Part shown: in pieces, positions 27,526 through 36,661 of the stretch
How positions within the stretch are numbered: the first letter of the stretch is position 1
Layout of the letters: each line of letters begins with the position of its first letter
Source: Candidatus Poribacteria bacterium
GTDB taxonomy: Bacteria; Poribacteria; WGA-4E; WGA-3G
Assembly: GCA_026710795.1 (NCBI GenBank)
Contig: JAPOQK010000025.1
Span: forward strand, 1-63,630
Direction of reading: 5' to 3'
DNA length: 63,630 nucleotides
Program-made: the position numbers and the translations under genes
Notes under the pieces: generated by a model
What the model saw: the letters and a program-made list of their open reading frames with translations, nothing else
What the model was told of the DNA's origin: nothing
Database searches by the model: none

Positions 27526-28416
27526 TTATACACCCCACCTTTTGCGTGAGTCTTCTAACGATTCAATCTTGGCATCCTTCTGTTTCCAAACATAATGCCC
27601 TTTCGGTTTTTCACCAATCCATCGTTCATCTATTTCATCTGATGCAAGTTGATAGCGAGTATCTGCAGTAATGCGAATTTTATCGGAAGTGTTGACGAGG
27701 GAGGCATGCATTAGAAACATACTGAATATGATAACATCACCAGGGGCAAAGGTCGTGGTTGCCCAATGTCCTCCATATTTTTCTATAATTTCAATTGGAT
27801 TGTCACTAAAATGTCCTTCAATAAGATCACGGTCAACATCTGATTGTCCATAAGTTTCACGTACCTTATCAAACCGGTTTGAACCGATGCAAAAGACAAT
27901 CGGACCCATATCTAAAGTCACATCTCCGAAAGGAGTCCAACAAGAATATAGGTTTTGCGTTCCTCTTCCCATAAAGACGATATCGTAATGGATTGGAGAA
28001 CCGGAACCGGGACCTGCAGTGCGTAGCCATTTGAAATCAAATGTCCGCGCCTCACCACCAAGAAAATGCTGAAAAAAGCTCATAATCGGGTTCCCTTCAA
28101 CAACAGCTTTAAACTCTGGGAGCTGCGTTAATTCAATGTTACCCATTGATCCTGTTGAAGTTGGATTGGGATATTCGGGGTTAAAGATCCCATCCATCAA
28201 AGGTGTGTTTGGTGCAAGCATTCCTTTTGATTCCAGTTTTTCAAGAATCTGTCGTCTCGCGGAAAGGACTGCATCTTTGTCGTGTAACTCACGGATTAAC
28301 AGATAACCATCTTCCATGATCCGATTTTGTAATGCTTTGGGATCATTCAAGATGTCATTGCTATCTCTTAAATCTGTGCGGACATCAACTTCATGGTGTA
28401 TGAAGGGAAGTATCAT
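27526..28416 (-). CDS. Phytanoyl-CoA dioxygenase (PhyH) family protein
   Basis: The protein has 296 residues, start ATG with GAGG upstream. It belongs to the Fe(II)/2-oxoglutarate oxygenases. The metal triad is visible as HYD (His143, Asp145) and a distal histidine in FLMHASL (His237); Arg248 in KIRITADTR is the likely 2-oxoglutarate anchor. PhyH enzymes hydroxylate diverse small molecules, and the family is greatly expanded in some uncultured marine bacteria. Three more members lie at the right of the window. Unlike one of those, this copy keeps a complete metal site and should be active. Confidence 0.85.
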   Translation of the reverse strand: MILPFIHHEVDVRTDLRDSNDILNDPKALQNRIMEDGYLLIRELHDKDAVLSARRQILEKLESKGMLAPNTPLMDGIFNPEYPNPTSTGSMGNIELTQLPEFKAVVEGNPIMSFFQHFLGGEARTFDFKWLRTAGPGSGSPIHYDIVFMGRGTQNLYSCWTPFGDVTLDMGPIVFCIGSNRFDKVRETYGQSDVDRDLIEGHFSDNPIEIIEKYGGHWATTTFAPGDVIIFSMFLMHASLVNTSDKIRITADTRYQLASDEIDERWIGEKPKGHYVWKQKDAKIESLEDSRKRWGV

Positions 28417-28560
28417 TTTAGTTCCTCAGTATCTTTTTATGTCATACATTATTATGATGATATCTATGTCAATTTGATTTCATTGACAAGAAATAACATA
28501 TTGTAAGTTGTTTTGATGTATGTTTCATGTTATTACATATTGTGGTAATTGGCAATGTAA

Positions 28561-28599
28561 AAATAAAAAATGCGGATACAAATTGTTATATCCGCATTT
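28561..28599 (-). terminator. Rho-independent terminator
   Basis: An 11-bp stem (28568-28578 with 28589-28599, core TGCGGATA/TATCCGCA) with a 10-base loop is followed on the minus strand by TTTTATTT. It stands 32 bases past the end of the His-rich protein gene and fits as its terminator. Confidence 0.85.
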
Positions 28600-28631
28600 A
28601 TTAAATAATAATACCATAGAAACTTGAATGA

Positions 28632-29384
28632 TCACCTTTTCTTTAGCGATGCCCACCGTAGTGTCAATGGATTATGAGTGGAATGCGCTTTTTCATTGGT
28701 TTGGTGATTTTCAGAGGAATGAAGTACATCATGACCATTTAAGAACAATCCTGAGGGATACTCGCTATTGTTCTCGTCATTCACAAACCAATCTGGATGT
28801 TCATTGACTACATAGATATGAGTATGTTCAACACTATGTGGATGCCAACCAAAATCACCATGTTTGTGTTCCCATTCATGTGTATGGACAATTCCACTGT
28901 TTCCCATGATGAGTTGTCCGGTGTATTGTAGTGTATAAACATTGCCCTCACCAGAATGCTCAATGTCTTGTAAGTCTAATTTTTCAAGAATTAATGAAGC
29001 AATCTTAGTGTCTGATTTCCTTGCGTAAAGCACAACGTGCTTATGACTACGACCATCATGTGTATGATTTTCACCAGTTACATAATTAATCTTTAGATTA
29101 CAAGTAATCCAATCGCTGTTCACTTCTTTATGTTCGTGTCCATTCCACAATTCTATTTCATTATGGACTGTGCCTGTTGGAAGTGAATTATCAATAGCAT
29201 GTCTATGCATTTTATCATCTGTTGTATGTTGGTGATATGTTGTTAAGTAAACATCGTTATCACCGTCATAGTGTTGATTATGTCCATCATGTGCAAAAAC
29301 GGTCATTGCTAATAATGATGCAGCTAATATAATGAGGAAACATGTTGTGATGTAATTTGCTTGGGTTGAAAGTTCGTTTTTCAT
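28632..29384 (-). CDS. Histidine-rich secreted protein, unknown function
   Basis: The protein has 250 residues. The start is the ATG with GGAG before it; a TTG four codons earlier overlaps that site. A signal peptide (ending near TVFAHDG) exports it. About 29 residues are His, many as HxH or HDGH motifs (HDGHNQHYDG, HQHTTDDKMHRH, HTHEWEHKHGDFGWHPH, EHTH). The pattern is spread along the whole chain, interleaved with beta-strand-like segments (VVLYARKSDTKIASLIL), so it is a folded His-rich protein rather than a tail. Zinc, nickel or copper binding in the periplasm is the obvious guess. No metal-transport gene lies nearby. I do not recognise the family. It is a single-gene unit with its own terminator. 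Confidence 0.7.
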   Translation of the reverse strand: MKNELSTQANYITTCFLIILAASLLAMTVFAHDGHNQHYDGDNDVYLTTYHQHTTDDKMHRHAIDNSLPTGTVHNEIELWNGHEHKEVNSDWITCNLKINYVTGENHTHDGRSHKHVVLYARKSDTKIASLILEKLDLQDIEHSGEGNVYTLQYTGQLIMGNSGIVHTHEWEHKHGDFGWHPHSVEHTHIYVVNEHPDWFVNDENNSEYPSGLFLNGHDVLHSSENHQTNEKAHSTHNPLTLRWASLKKR

Positions 29385-29542
29385 TTTTTTCTCCAAGTTG
29401 ACTTTATATTCGTGTAGTAGATTGAATTTTCTTAATGTAATTTAACACTCTCTAAATAAGCATTCAATATTTCGTGGGTTAAACCTGTTTCTACTGAAAT
29501 AAGTTTACGTCTTTAGGAATTATCTTAATATCGGGTTAAAAC

Positions 29543-29569
29543 AAAAAAGTTCGGTTAAGAAACCGAACT
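29543..29569 (-). terminator. Rho-independent terminator
   Basis: A 9-bp stem AGTTCGGTT/AACCGAACT with a 4-base loop is followed on the minus strand by TTTTTGT. It serves the FGE-sialidase gene, which ends about 75 bases before it. A second, 8-bp hairpin (29597-29615) lies between the two. Confidence 0.85.
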
Positions 29570-29644
29570 GAATGATCTACAGAAATTGTAGATATGACAT
29601 CAATCAAATTGATGTTTCTTATCTATAATATGTATGAGAGACAA

Positions 29645-31669
29645 TTATAGAGGTAGAGATGGTGGTGTTTCTTTCAACCATGCATAGTTAAACCGATAAT
29701 GTTGTTTACTGCTGATGAGGTGAATTATTCCATTTCTACCTTGGCATACAGCAAGATATCCACCGGGTTCAGCACTATTCAATCCCATTATAAATGGACG
29801 CCCGTCCATTGTCTCAATTTCACGGTCAGGACCATCATCTGAAATCAGATGGATATGTGTCCACGATTCTCCATCATCATAAGAGAGTGCAGAGAATATA
29901 CCGGTTACAAGTCGTTCCTTACCGGAGGCATCAATAATTGGCATTGTTTCTGGAGTTTTACGGCTACCAGTAAAAGATACAAGCAAAATAGGACCTTCCT
30001 GAAGTCTCTGAAATACACACCTTTGTCCACCCGATACAGGTGGGAAGGGACTCGCGCTGTATTGCCATGATTTACCACCATCATCAGAAACACTTTTTGG
30101 CATACGTCCGTCAATGGTATCACCACGTCCATACGCCATCAACCGACCATCGGATAATTCCACAACTGCAGCGTGAATTCCAGCAATCCATCCACCGCTT
30201 TTACCTGCGGTAAATTCGGGAATCGGTTGTCCTGCACCCGGATCGTACCAGGTTTCTCCATCATCTTCACTCAACCAGATTGCTGTTCCTCCGTTTCCTC
30301 CACTTACTGCATCACAAGCAAGGAGGATAGAACCGTCTTGTCTACGGAAAACTGAAGCGATCGGCATGTGACGGAGTTGATGTTCAGGTGAGATAAAACG
30401 CGGTTTTGACCATGTTGCTCCATTATCGTCAGAATATCGCAATACCAGTGCCAATGGTCCCCATGTCGCAGCTGCTGACAATCCATTGAAATGATAGATA
30501 CGTCCGTCCTCATTACACCATAGACTTGTCGCATGGTTATTTCTATCTGGAGGACCCCAGAATGGTTCTGCAGGATCCCATTCTGTGTGTTCGTATCGTA
30601 ATCGACTTGCAGCAACCGTTAATTCACGTCCCCGCTCTGTTACACAGGAATACCATGCTGAGAACATATCACCGTTAGGACATTCCACTATTGCAGGTAC
30701 ATGGTTATGTCTTGAAAATAGCGGTCCGTTTGAACCCTCTGGTATTCGAACAAACGGGATTGGGTCAGCAAAATATGCTGATTCTTGTGAGGTTGAGACA
30801 ACAGACTCTTGGTTTACATCTCGTGACCACATTGCCGTTTTTGGTGCAGGTAAATAAGTAGTTGTATCTGGAATTTCTCCACAAACAACTCGGAAACCGA
30901 TGTACCAGTGTTTATCTTCAGGGACTGCTCCTATCCGATTTGCTGAACGCAGATAACAGAGCAGTGTTGAATGGCTTCCTCCTCGCGTCACACGATACAA
31001 ACCTGTTTCTCGTCCACACGGATCAGTCTGTGGTTGTGGATCGTAAGGTCCATACCAATCTTGGCACCACTCCTCAACGTTGCCGTGCATGTCGTATAAA
31101 CCCCACGTATTCGGTTCTGTTTTTCCGACATGTAGTGGAACAACTTCTTCTACTCCTCGGCTACGTCCTTCATCTGGATACCAACTTTCACAAACATTTT
31201 TCTGAAACTCCTCTGGCAATGTATCACCAGTATGGAAATGTGTTGTTGTACCAGCTCGGCAGGCATATTCCCATTCTGCTTCGGTTGGTAACCGATATGG
31301 TAGACCTTCCTTTTCGGATAACCACTTGCAGAAATTGGTTGCATCGTGCCAATCTACAAAAACGACTGCTTCATCATCGTCTTGTGAGAAGCCTAATTTA
31401 CCGCGGAGTTGATTATGTGAAGATTGAAATTGCTCATATTGTTCATTTGTTACTTGATATATCCCAATGTAAAACGGAGTGCTAAGTGTAACCTGATGAA
31501 TTGGTTGTTCATCCCAATCTCCATCTCGAAGGTATTCCTTATCTGCGGTTACTTCATCTGCAAGATTCGCGTTTGCTGAACCCATCTTAAATGTGCCAGA
31601 TTCAATTCTAACGAACTGCATACCAATGGAATTTGTGAATGTCTTGTCTTGAAAAATCTGTTGTTGCAT
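29645..31669 (-). CDS. Formylglycine-generating-enzyme domain fused to a BNR-type sialidase domain
   Basis: The protein has 674 residues. Residues about 10-270 form an FGE/SUMF1-type domain: GMQFVRIESGTFKMGS, YQVTNEQYEQF, PYRLPTEAEWEYACRAGT, GLYDMHGNVEEWCQDWY and RVTRGGSHSTLLCYLRSANR. The rest (about 300-670) is a six-bladed sialidase-like propeller with Asp-box repeats SDDNGATWS, SEDDGETWY, SDDGGKSWQ and YDDGESWT, and the front HNHVPAIVECPNGDMFSAW. There is no signal peptide. FGE domains activate sulfatases, but many bacterial relatives do other chemistry (sulfoxide synthesis, for example). The sialidase half may bind or trim sialic-acid or other glycans. Fusion of the two is unusual; the joint role is unknown. 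Confidence 0.8.
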   Translation of the reverse strand: MQQQIFQDKTFTNSIGMQFVRIESGTFKMGSANANLADEVTADKEYLRDGDWDEQPIHQVTLSTPFYIGIYQVTNEQYEQFQSSHNQLRGKLGFSQDDDEAVVFVDWHDATNFCKWLSEKEGLPYRLPTEAEWEYACRAGTTTHFHTGDTLPEEFQKNVCESWYPDEGRSRGVEEVVPLHVGKTEPNTWGLYDMHGNVEEWCQDWYGPYDPQPQTDPCGRETGLYRVTRGGSHSTLLCYLRSANRIGAVPEDKHWYIGFRVVCGEIPDTTTYLPAPKTAMWSRDVNQESVVSTSQESAYFADPIPFVRIPEGSNGPLFSRHNHVPAIVECPNGDMFSAWYSCVTERGRELTVAASRLRYEHTEWDPAEPFWGPPDRNNHATSLWCNEDGRIYHFNGLSAAATWGPLALVLRYSDDNGATWSKPRFISPEHQLRHMPIASVFRRQDGSILLACDAVSGGNGGTAIWLSEDDGETWYDPGAGQPIPEFTAGKSGGWIAGIHAAVVELSDGRLMAYGRGDTIDGRMPKSVSDDGGKSWQYSASPFPPVSGGQRCVFQRLQEGPILLVSFTGSRKTPETMPIIDASGKERLVTGIFSALSYDDGESWTHIHLISDDGPDREIETMDGRPFIMGLNSAEPGGYLAVCQGRNGIIHLISSKQHYRFNYAWLKETPPSLPL

Positions 31670-31770
31670 AATGTTCTCAATTTGGATTCTTGGAGTTCAA
31701 TATAGTATGAATATAATGCATTATATCTGGTCAGCAGAATAAAGTCAATTAGAGCAATTAATTTATTATA

Positions 31771-31927
31771 ATAACCCAAGTTGCTACCTACAAATATTAG
31801 ACATGCGGATACTGTTTTAATCAAAAAAGAGCATTATTCTCGCAAATATTGTAGCGCAAACTGTTAGTTTGCGTCTATTCGGACACAATCTAACAGATTG
31901 TGCTACATAGGTAGCAACTTGAGTTAT
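31771..31927. mobile_element. MITE-like element with inverted ends
   Basis: Ends 31771-31790 and 31908-31927 are inverted repeats of 20 bases with one mismatch; the outer core CAAGTTGCTACCTA/TAGGTAGCAACTTG is perfect over 14. Inside lie two nested hairpins: CGCAAACT-GTT-AGTTTGCG (31855-31873) and CACAATCT-AAC-AGATTGTG (31884-31902), bounded by TGTAGC/GCTACA. No coding capacity is present. A decayed copy of the inner hairpin sits at 717-741, so the inner unit is itself a family. The target duplication cannot be defined in the TA-rich flanks. Confidence 0.65.
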
Positions 31928-32372
31928 AATAATTGAAGGGTTTCCAAACTCAATTCCCTCATTGAATTATGTTATACTGCCTTTCAAATCTAACTATCCA
32001 ACTTATAACACAACTCTAAAAGTTTTAGAGTCATTCCTGATTATTTTAGTCATATATAAGCCGTAAATCCAGTTCTGATAAGGATTTGTAGCAAAATACA
32101 AAAATCCGAAAAATTACGATTGACTCTAAAAACTCTAAAGTTTGATGTTTTTTACAAGTCTATTGTCGAGAATATATTTAAAGGGTGTATGCATAAATTT
32201 ATGATGTCTACTGAAGTCAATATTATAAGTTAAATAGAATAGACGGTTCTCTCCTTATTATATTTATTCTTCGGGTAGAAATATGACAGTTGAATGTGTC
32301 TCCTACTATGGACTTTTGATTTGTTTTTCAGTTCGTAGACATGCTATAATCAATAACAGATAAGGGGTTTAT
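31928..32372. other. Intergenic AT-rich region with an operator-like repeat
   Basis: No gene is seen. The 19-base palindrome ACTCTAAAA-G-TTTTAGAGT (32013-32031) is followed 90 bases later by two abutting direct copies of the same half-site (ACTCTAAAA at 32123-32131, ACTCTAAAG at 32132-32140). Four related half-sites suggest a protein-binding region. The promoter of the next gene is listed separately. Confidence 0.5.
32321..32350 (+). promoter_or_regulatory. Probable promoter with extended -10
   Basis: TGCTATAAT (32342-32350) is an extended -10 box, with TTGTTT at 32321-32326 as a weak -35 at 18-base spacing. It lies 22 bases before the TPR/HEAT gene start. Confidence 0.5.
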
Positions 32373-33026
32373 ATGCTAAAACGCAACGGTTATTCAAAAT
32401 TAGCATTACTGATGTTCGAAAATACTACGGATGTAGAAAGCCTGAAAGTACAACTAACATCAGAATATTCTGAAAACGATCTGATGTCCTACCTACAAAA
32501 CGAAGATCCACTGGTTGGTCGGGCTGCAGCGACTGCACTCGGAATAGTAGGTGGAATGAACGTAGTTCCTGTATTAGTGGCAAACCTTAAAAACGAAGAC
32601 TTTCGCACCTCACTCATTACCGAAGCAGCCTTGTGGAATATATGGTCTCGTTCAGGAGATGAATCCGTAGATGAAATGCTCATTGTAGGTAAGAAGTATT
32701 TGGCGGATGAGAACCTACTGGAAGCGGTCAAACAATTTTCTTCAGTAATAGAAGCATCTCCGGATTTTGCTGAAGGATATAACCAACGCGCAATTGTCTA
32801 TTATGTAATGGAAAGATGGAACAATGCACTTGAAGACTGTTTACAGGCAATAGAACTTAACCCGCATCATTTTGGGGCATTTGCAGGTATGGGACATGTT
32901 TATCTCAGATTAGGGCAAATTGATAAGGCAGTTGACGCATACAGAAAGGCGTTAAAAATCAATCCGAATCTTGTCTCTATTGCCAATACACTTCGACAAC
33001 TACAGCATGTGTTGCATGAGGAATAA
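32373..33026 (+). CDS. HEAT/TPR repeat protein
   Basis: The protein has 217 residues and starts at ATG behind AAGGGG. The first part has HEAT-like helices (DPLVGRAAATALGIVGGMNV, VANLKNEDFRTSLITEAALW). From about residue 110 there are three TPR units: AVKQFSSVIEASPDFAEGYN, RWNNALEDCLQAIELNPHHF and IDKAVDAYRKALKINPNLV. No signal peptide is visible, so it is likely cytoplasmic scaffolding. It is six bases from the next gene. Confidence 0.8.
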   Translation: MLKRNGYSKLALLMFENTTDVESLKVQLTSEYSENDLMSYLQNEDPLVGRAAATALGIVGGMNVVPVLVANLKNEDFRTSLITEAALWNIWSRSGDESVDEMLIVGKKYLADENLLEAVKQFSSVIEASPDFAEGYNQRAIVYYVMERWNNALEDCLQAIELNPHHFGAFAGMGHVYLRLGQIDKAVDAYRKALKINPNLVSIANTLRQLQHVLHEE

Positions 33027-33031
33027 TACTG

Positions 33032-33820
33032 TTGATCGTTACAAATTTGAAACTTTTTTCTAATGTGACACATTACAGGATAACTTTTGTTTGCTTCTGT
33101 ATTGCGAGTATTTTACAGTTATTAACCTATCAATTGTTAACTCTCGCTAAACTCGGTTCATCTGCAGTATGTTTCGCCTTTGCGCAGACTATCGTTGTTC
33201 TTTTGGTAGCACCCTATCTTGCAGCCTTAAGTGTAAACGTTGATAAACAGTCTATCTACAACTCACATTTACTCTTACTTTCACCTACCCATATCGGTAA
33301 AAGCCTATTAGTACGTTTAGTATCAAGTCAAGTTGCTCTCATGTGCTGGATTGTTCTATCAACGGGATTGTCACTTTTTGTTACAAACCTTCCTGTTATA
33401 AAGGCAGTGAAAATGATAGTCTTGTTAGGATTGTGTAGTGTATCTGCTGGAGCAATTGGCATGTGGTGGACGCAGACATTAAAGGATGTTATTTTTGGTT
33501 CGGTATGTACATATTTTATTTATGGAATATTTGTTGTCAGTGCATTTTTGTTAATGCCAATTGAAAGATATGTTGACAACCTACAACCGATGATTCAGCC
33601 TGTTCTTCACTTAAACCCGCTAATTGCTGTGTGTAATATCTTTGAGGGATTGGATATTTTTAGAATACCATTACTGTATAAGATTACACCGATTACATTT
33701 TATGATTATTCGTACCCATTGTGGTATATAATTCTTATTTGGCAACTGGTTATTGGTATATCCTGTTATTTGTTGACATGGGGAATGTGTAGATCATTAA
33801 ATATATCTACTATATATTAA
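33032..33820 (+). CDS. Multi-pass membrane protein resembling an ABC-2 type permease
   Basis: The protein has 262 residues and about six membrane spans (the first near 15-36, the last near 235-255). TTG is taken as the start because GAGGA lies nine bases ahead and no ATG fits. The pattern of a conserved middle loop (LLLLSPTHIGKSLLVRLVSS) followed by four close-packed helices recalls ABC-2 export permeases, but no ATPase gene stands beside it. The preceding gene ends five bases before it, suggesting coupling. Substrate unknown. Confidence 0.6.
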   Translation: MIVTNLKLFSNVTHYRITFVCFCIASILQLLTYQLLTLAKLGSSAVCFAFAQTIVVLLVAPYLAALSVNVDKQSIYNSHLLLLSPTHIGKSLLVRLVSSQVALMCWIVLSTGLSLFVTNLPVIKAVKMIVLLGLCSVSAGAIGMWWTQTLKDVIFGSVCTYFIYGIFVVSAFLLMPIERYVDNLQPMIQPVLHLNPLIAVCNIFEGLDIFRIPLLYKITPITFYDYSYPLWYIILIWQLVIGISCYLLTWGMCRSLNISTIY

Positions 33821-33850
33821 AGTATTTTTGACATTGAAATGAGAGATTCC

Positions 33851-35257
33851 ATGAATAAATTAAAAGACCCAATCATTAGTGTATCGGGGGTACGTGGACA
33901 GGTCGGTATATCGCTTGATGCACGTACGATTACCCAGTTTGCAATGGCATTCGGAACATTTGTCCGTGGAAAAACCGTTGTGATAGGACGAGATTCACGT
34001 ACGTCAAGTCCTATGATTCGGCATGCAGTGCTTGCTGGACTTATATCTACTGGATGTCGTGTGATAGACGTTGGGTTATGTCCGACCCCTACTGTGTTGA
34101 TAATGGCAAAGCACCTGAACGCAGCTGGAAGTATTACAATTACAGCAAGTCATAATCCTGTAGAGTGGAATGGTATTGAATTTGCCTCTGAATCAGGTAA
34201 GTTGATGTCACAAATTGAACGTGACGAATTGATGGGTATATTTGACAAGGAAGATTTTTCTCTTGCTGCATGGGATAAACAGGGAACGCTTGAAAAATAC
34301 CAAAAAGCAACTGATTATCACCTCTCACAGATACTTAATTCCGACTGGCTTGATGTTGATATAGTCCGTAACGCTAAGTTAAAGGTTGCACTTGATTGTG
34401 GCAATGGTGCTGGGTGCGTTATTAGTCCTACCTTACTACGAAAACTTGGTTGTGAGGTAGTTGAAATAAATTGTGTATTAGATGGAGACTTCAATCGTCC
34501 TGCAGAACCTACACCTGATGCATTGGACGACCTATGCAAAAAAGTGCTAAAAACAGATGCGGATATAGGATTTGCTCATGATGGTGATGCTGATCGTGTA
34601 GTAATTGTAACGGAATCTGGACGACCACTTAGTGGTGAATGGACTATGGCATTCGTAACAGATTTTATGCTCAAAAAGACCAATGGGGACATAGTTGCGA
34701 CTGTTATTACAAGTCGGATGTTAGACGATATTGCAGCAAGACATGGTGTGTCATTGCATCGCACCAAGATTGGTGTTGGTTGGGTAGTCGAAAAGATGCA
34801 TGAGGTAGACGCAGTTATCGGTGGTGAGGGGACCGGGGGTGTCATATATCCCACTCTCAACTATACAACGGATGGTATGGCATCAATAGCGGCAATTATA
34901 CAATACATCGCGGAAAATGAAAGTACAGTGTCAGAACTTGTTGATACGATGGCAAAATACGAAATGTGTCGAAAAAAAGTAGAGATCCCATCGCAAGAGG
35001 TAGCAACTAAACTTGTTGATCTCGTAGTGAGTAGTTATGAAGAAGAATATTCATCAACTACAGAATCCGTACCACATCTGGATTTTACAGACGGTATCAA
35101 ATGCATTTGGAATGATCGTTGGATCAACATACGTAAATCAGGTACAGAACCAGTAATACGTGTTTTTAGTGAAGCACCGTCTATATCTGAAGCAGAAGCA
35201 CTTTGTACTCGGGAACTTGAACGTCTACAAACGTTAATGAAACAGATAAACCTTTAA
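33851..35257 (+). CDS. glmM: Phosphoglucosamine mutase / phosphohexomutase
   Basis: The protein has 468 residues from the ATG behind GAGAG; an in-frame ATG four codons earlier is a possible alternative. The alpha-D-phosphohexomutase motifs are complete: ISVSGVRGQVG at the start, catalytic TASHNPVEWNG, metal-binding AHDGDADRVV, sugar-binding GGEGTGGVIYP and phosphate-binding RKSGTEPVIRV. The GlmM reaction turns glucosamine-6-phosphate into the 1-phosphate for peptidoglycan and lipopolysaccharide synthesis. Length and the S-G-V-R-G start also fit archaeal-type GlmM and phosphomannomutase, so the exact sugar is not certain. It stands just before yvcK, another gene of sugar-phosphate and cell-wall balance. 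Confidence 0.85.
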   Translation: MNKLKDPIISVSGVRGQVGISLDARTITQFAMAFGTFVRGKTVVIGRDSRTSSPMIRHAVLAGLISTGCRVIDVGLCPTPTVLIMAKHLNAAGSITITASHNPVEWNGIEFASESGKLMSQIERDELMGIFDKEDFSLAAWDKQGTLEKYQKATDYHLSQILNSDWLDVDIVRNAKLKVALDCGNGAGCVISPTLLRKLGCEVVEINCVLDGDFNRPAEPTPDALDDLCKKVLKTDADIGFAHDGDADRVVIVTESGRPLSGEWTMAFVTDFMLKKTNGDIVATVITSRMLDDIAARHGVSLHRTKIGVGWVVEKMHEVDAVIGGEGTGGVIYPTLNYTTDGMASIAAIIQYIAENESTVSELVDTMAKYEMCRKKVEIPSQEVATKLVDLVVSSYEEEYSSTTESVPHLDFTDGIKCIWNDRWINIRKSGTEPVIRVFSEAPSISEAEALCTRELERLQTLMKQINL

Positions 35258-35343
35258 CTGCGTTATTTGTCATAAATATATACAATAAAATAAAATAGTA
35301 ATATACAAAACAAAACCCACTATTTTAACGGTTTGGAGAAATT

Positions 35344-36600
35344 ATGTCTTTGAAAATTGCCTGCATCGGCGGAGGAAGCGGTTTATCCGCGCTCCTCAGT
35401 GGTATCAAGTATTATGCCGATATGGAATCGGGTGACGAAAGGATTATTGACCTTGACAGTTTGTCTGCTATCGTCACGGTATCTGATGACGGTGGAAGTT
35501 CTGGAAGGTTGGTTGAGGAATTTGATATGCTTCCACCCGGTGACATCCGTAGGCTGTTATATACACTATCCGATGCCGAAGAACTTGCAGGTCTTTTTGA
35601 ATACCGATTTTCCAGCAATGGTGATCTCGGTGGACATACGGTCGGTAATCTTTTATTGACTGCACTCACAGAGATTAAAGGGAATTTCCCAAAAGCGATT
35701 CAAGCAGCCTCACGATTACTCTCAGTTCGTGGACAAATCATTCCTGTTACTTTGGATTATACCATCTTATGTGCTCAACTTGCTGATGGGGAAATTGTCC
35801 GAGGTGAGTCTACTATTCCTATACGAGAAAATAGAGAACCGATTAAGCGTGTCTATTTTGAACAACGTGAAAACGGTAAAACTCCGCATGATATGAACGA
35901 AGTGTATGAATGTCAAGCACACGAAACAGCGAAAGATGCGCTTGTGAACGCTGATGCCATAATTATCGGTCCAGGAAGTCTGTATACCAGTATTATGCCT
36001 AATCTTGTTATAAAAGGCATCGTTGAAACTATACAACGTTCTAATGCTGTAAAAATATATGTGTGCAATGTAATGACGCAACCCGGGGAAACCGACGGTT
36101 ACGCTGTGACAGATCATGTAAACGCTATTCTCGACCATGCAAAAATACCTATTAACTATGTATTGGTAAATAACCAACCTGCACCTAAGGAAATAATGCA
36201 AGGGTATGTCAGGAATGAGTTGGTTTCTCAACTTACCCGTATTCGGTCATTATCTGATGAAGGTCTATCTATGTTATCTAAAGACAGCGAGCAACTTATG
36301 GAAGTGTTAAATCTTGCAAAAGACATTTCGCACCTGTCTGCAGAAACAATGCAGGTAGCAGATGCATCAAAAGTACAAGTTTCCTATAACCGTGAACAGG
36401 AACGGCTTGAAGAGGAAGGTATAACAATAGTTGAAGCGGATCTTATCAGAGACATGGTTGTCACAGAGATTGGAACATGGATGGGTGGAGAGCAGATGAA
36501 CGTTATACGACATGATCCAGAAAAGTTGGTTACAAATCTGGTAGATATTTTCAAGAATAATCCAAAACTGGGTGAAGCAATTAAACAAAAAAGAGGGTAA
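35344..36600 (+). CDS. yvcK: YvcK/CofD-like gluconeogenesis and cell-envelope factor
   Basis: The protein has 418 residues; ATG after GGAG. The N-terminus IACIGGGSGLSALLSGIK is a Rossmann-type nucleotide-binding loop, followed by AIVTVSDDGGSSGRL and PPGDIRRLLYTLSD, all typical of YvcK. The later segment ADAIIIGPGSLYTSIMPNL is the CofD-like phosphate region. YvcK proteins bind UDP-sugars and link carbon source to peptidoglycan synthesis in Firmicutes and Actinobacteria. GlmM upstream fits this context. The C-terminus extends about 90 residues beyond the core and carries a helical, acidic stretch. The stop codon lies inside a hairpin that serves as terminator for the opposite strand. Confidence 0.9.
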   Translation: MSLKIACIGGGSGLSALLSGIKYYADMESGDERIIDLDSLSAIVTVSDDGGSSGRLVEEFDMLPPGDIRRLLYTLSDAEELAGLFEYRFSSNGDLGGHTVGNLLLTALTEIKGNFPKAIQAASRLLSVRGQIIPVTLDYTILCAQLADGEIVRGESTIPIRENREPIKRVYFEQRENGKTPHDMNEVYECQAHETAKDALVNADAIIIGPGSLYTSIMPNLVIKGIVETIQRSNAVKIYVCNVMTQPGETDGYAVTDHVNAILDHAKIPINYVLVNNQPAPKEIMQGYVRNELVSQLTRIRSLSDEGLSMLSKDSEQLMEVLNLAKDISHLSAETMQVADASKVQVSYNREQERLEEEGITIVEADLIRDMVVTEIGTWMGGEQMNVIRHDPEKLVTNLVDIFKNNPKLGEAIKQKRG

Positions 36601-36620
36601 TTTTCAAAGAAAACTACCCT
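36586..36620 (-). terminator. Rho-independent terminator of the small minus-strand gene
   Basis: AGGGTA-(A/C)-TTTTC and GAAAA-TACCCT pair over 11 bases around a 3-base loop; on the minus strand TTTTTT follows. The hairpin covers the last codons of yvcK, so the two convergent genes share it. Confidence 0.75.
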
Positions 36621-36661
36621 TATTAACTATTACGGACAATTGTGTTATTGCTTTATCTAAA

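Noticed and set aside
30862..31485. 207-codon frame opposite the FGE-sialidase gene
   Set aside because: It lies fully antisense to a gene with clear domain motifs and has no recognisable composition of a protein.
35767..36231. 154-codon frame opposite yvcK
   Set aside because: Antisense shadow of a well-supported gene; Cys/Phe/Tyr-rich composition.
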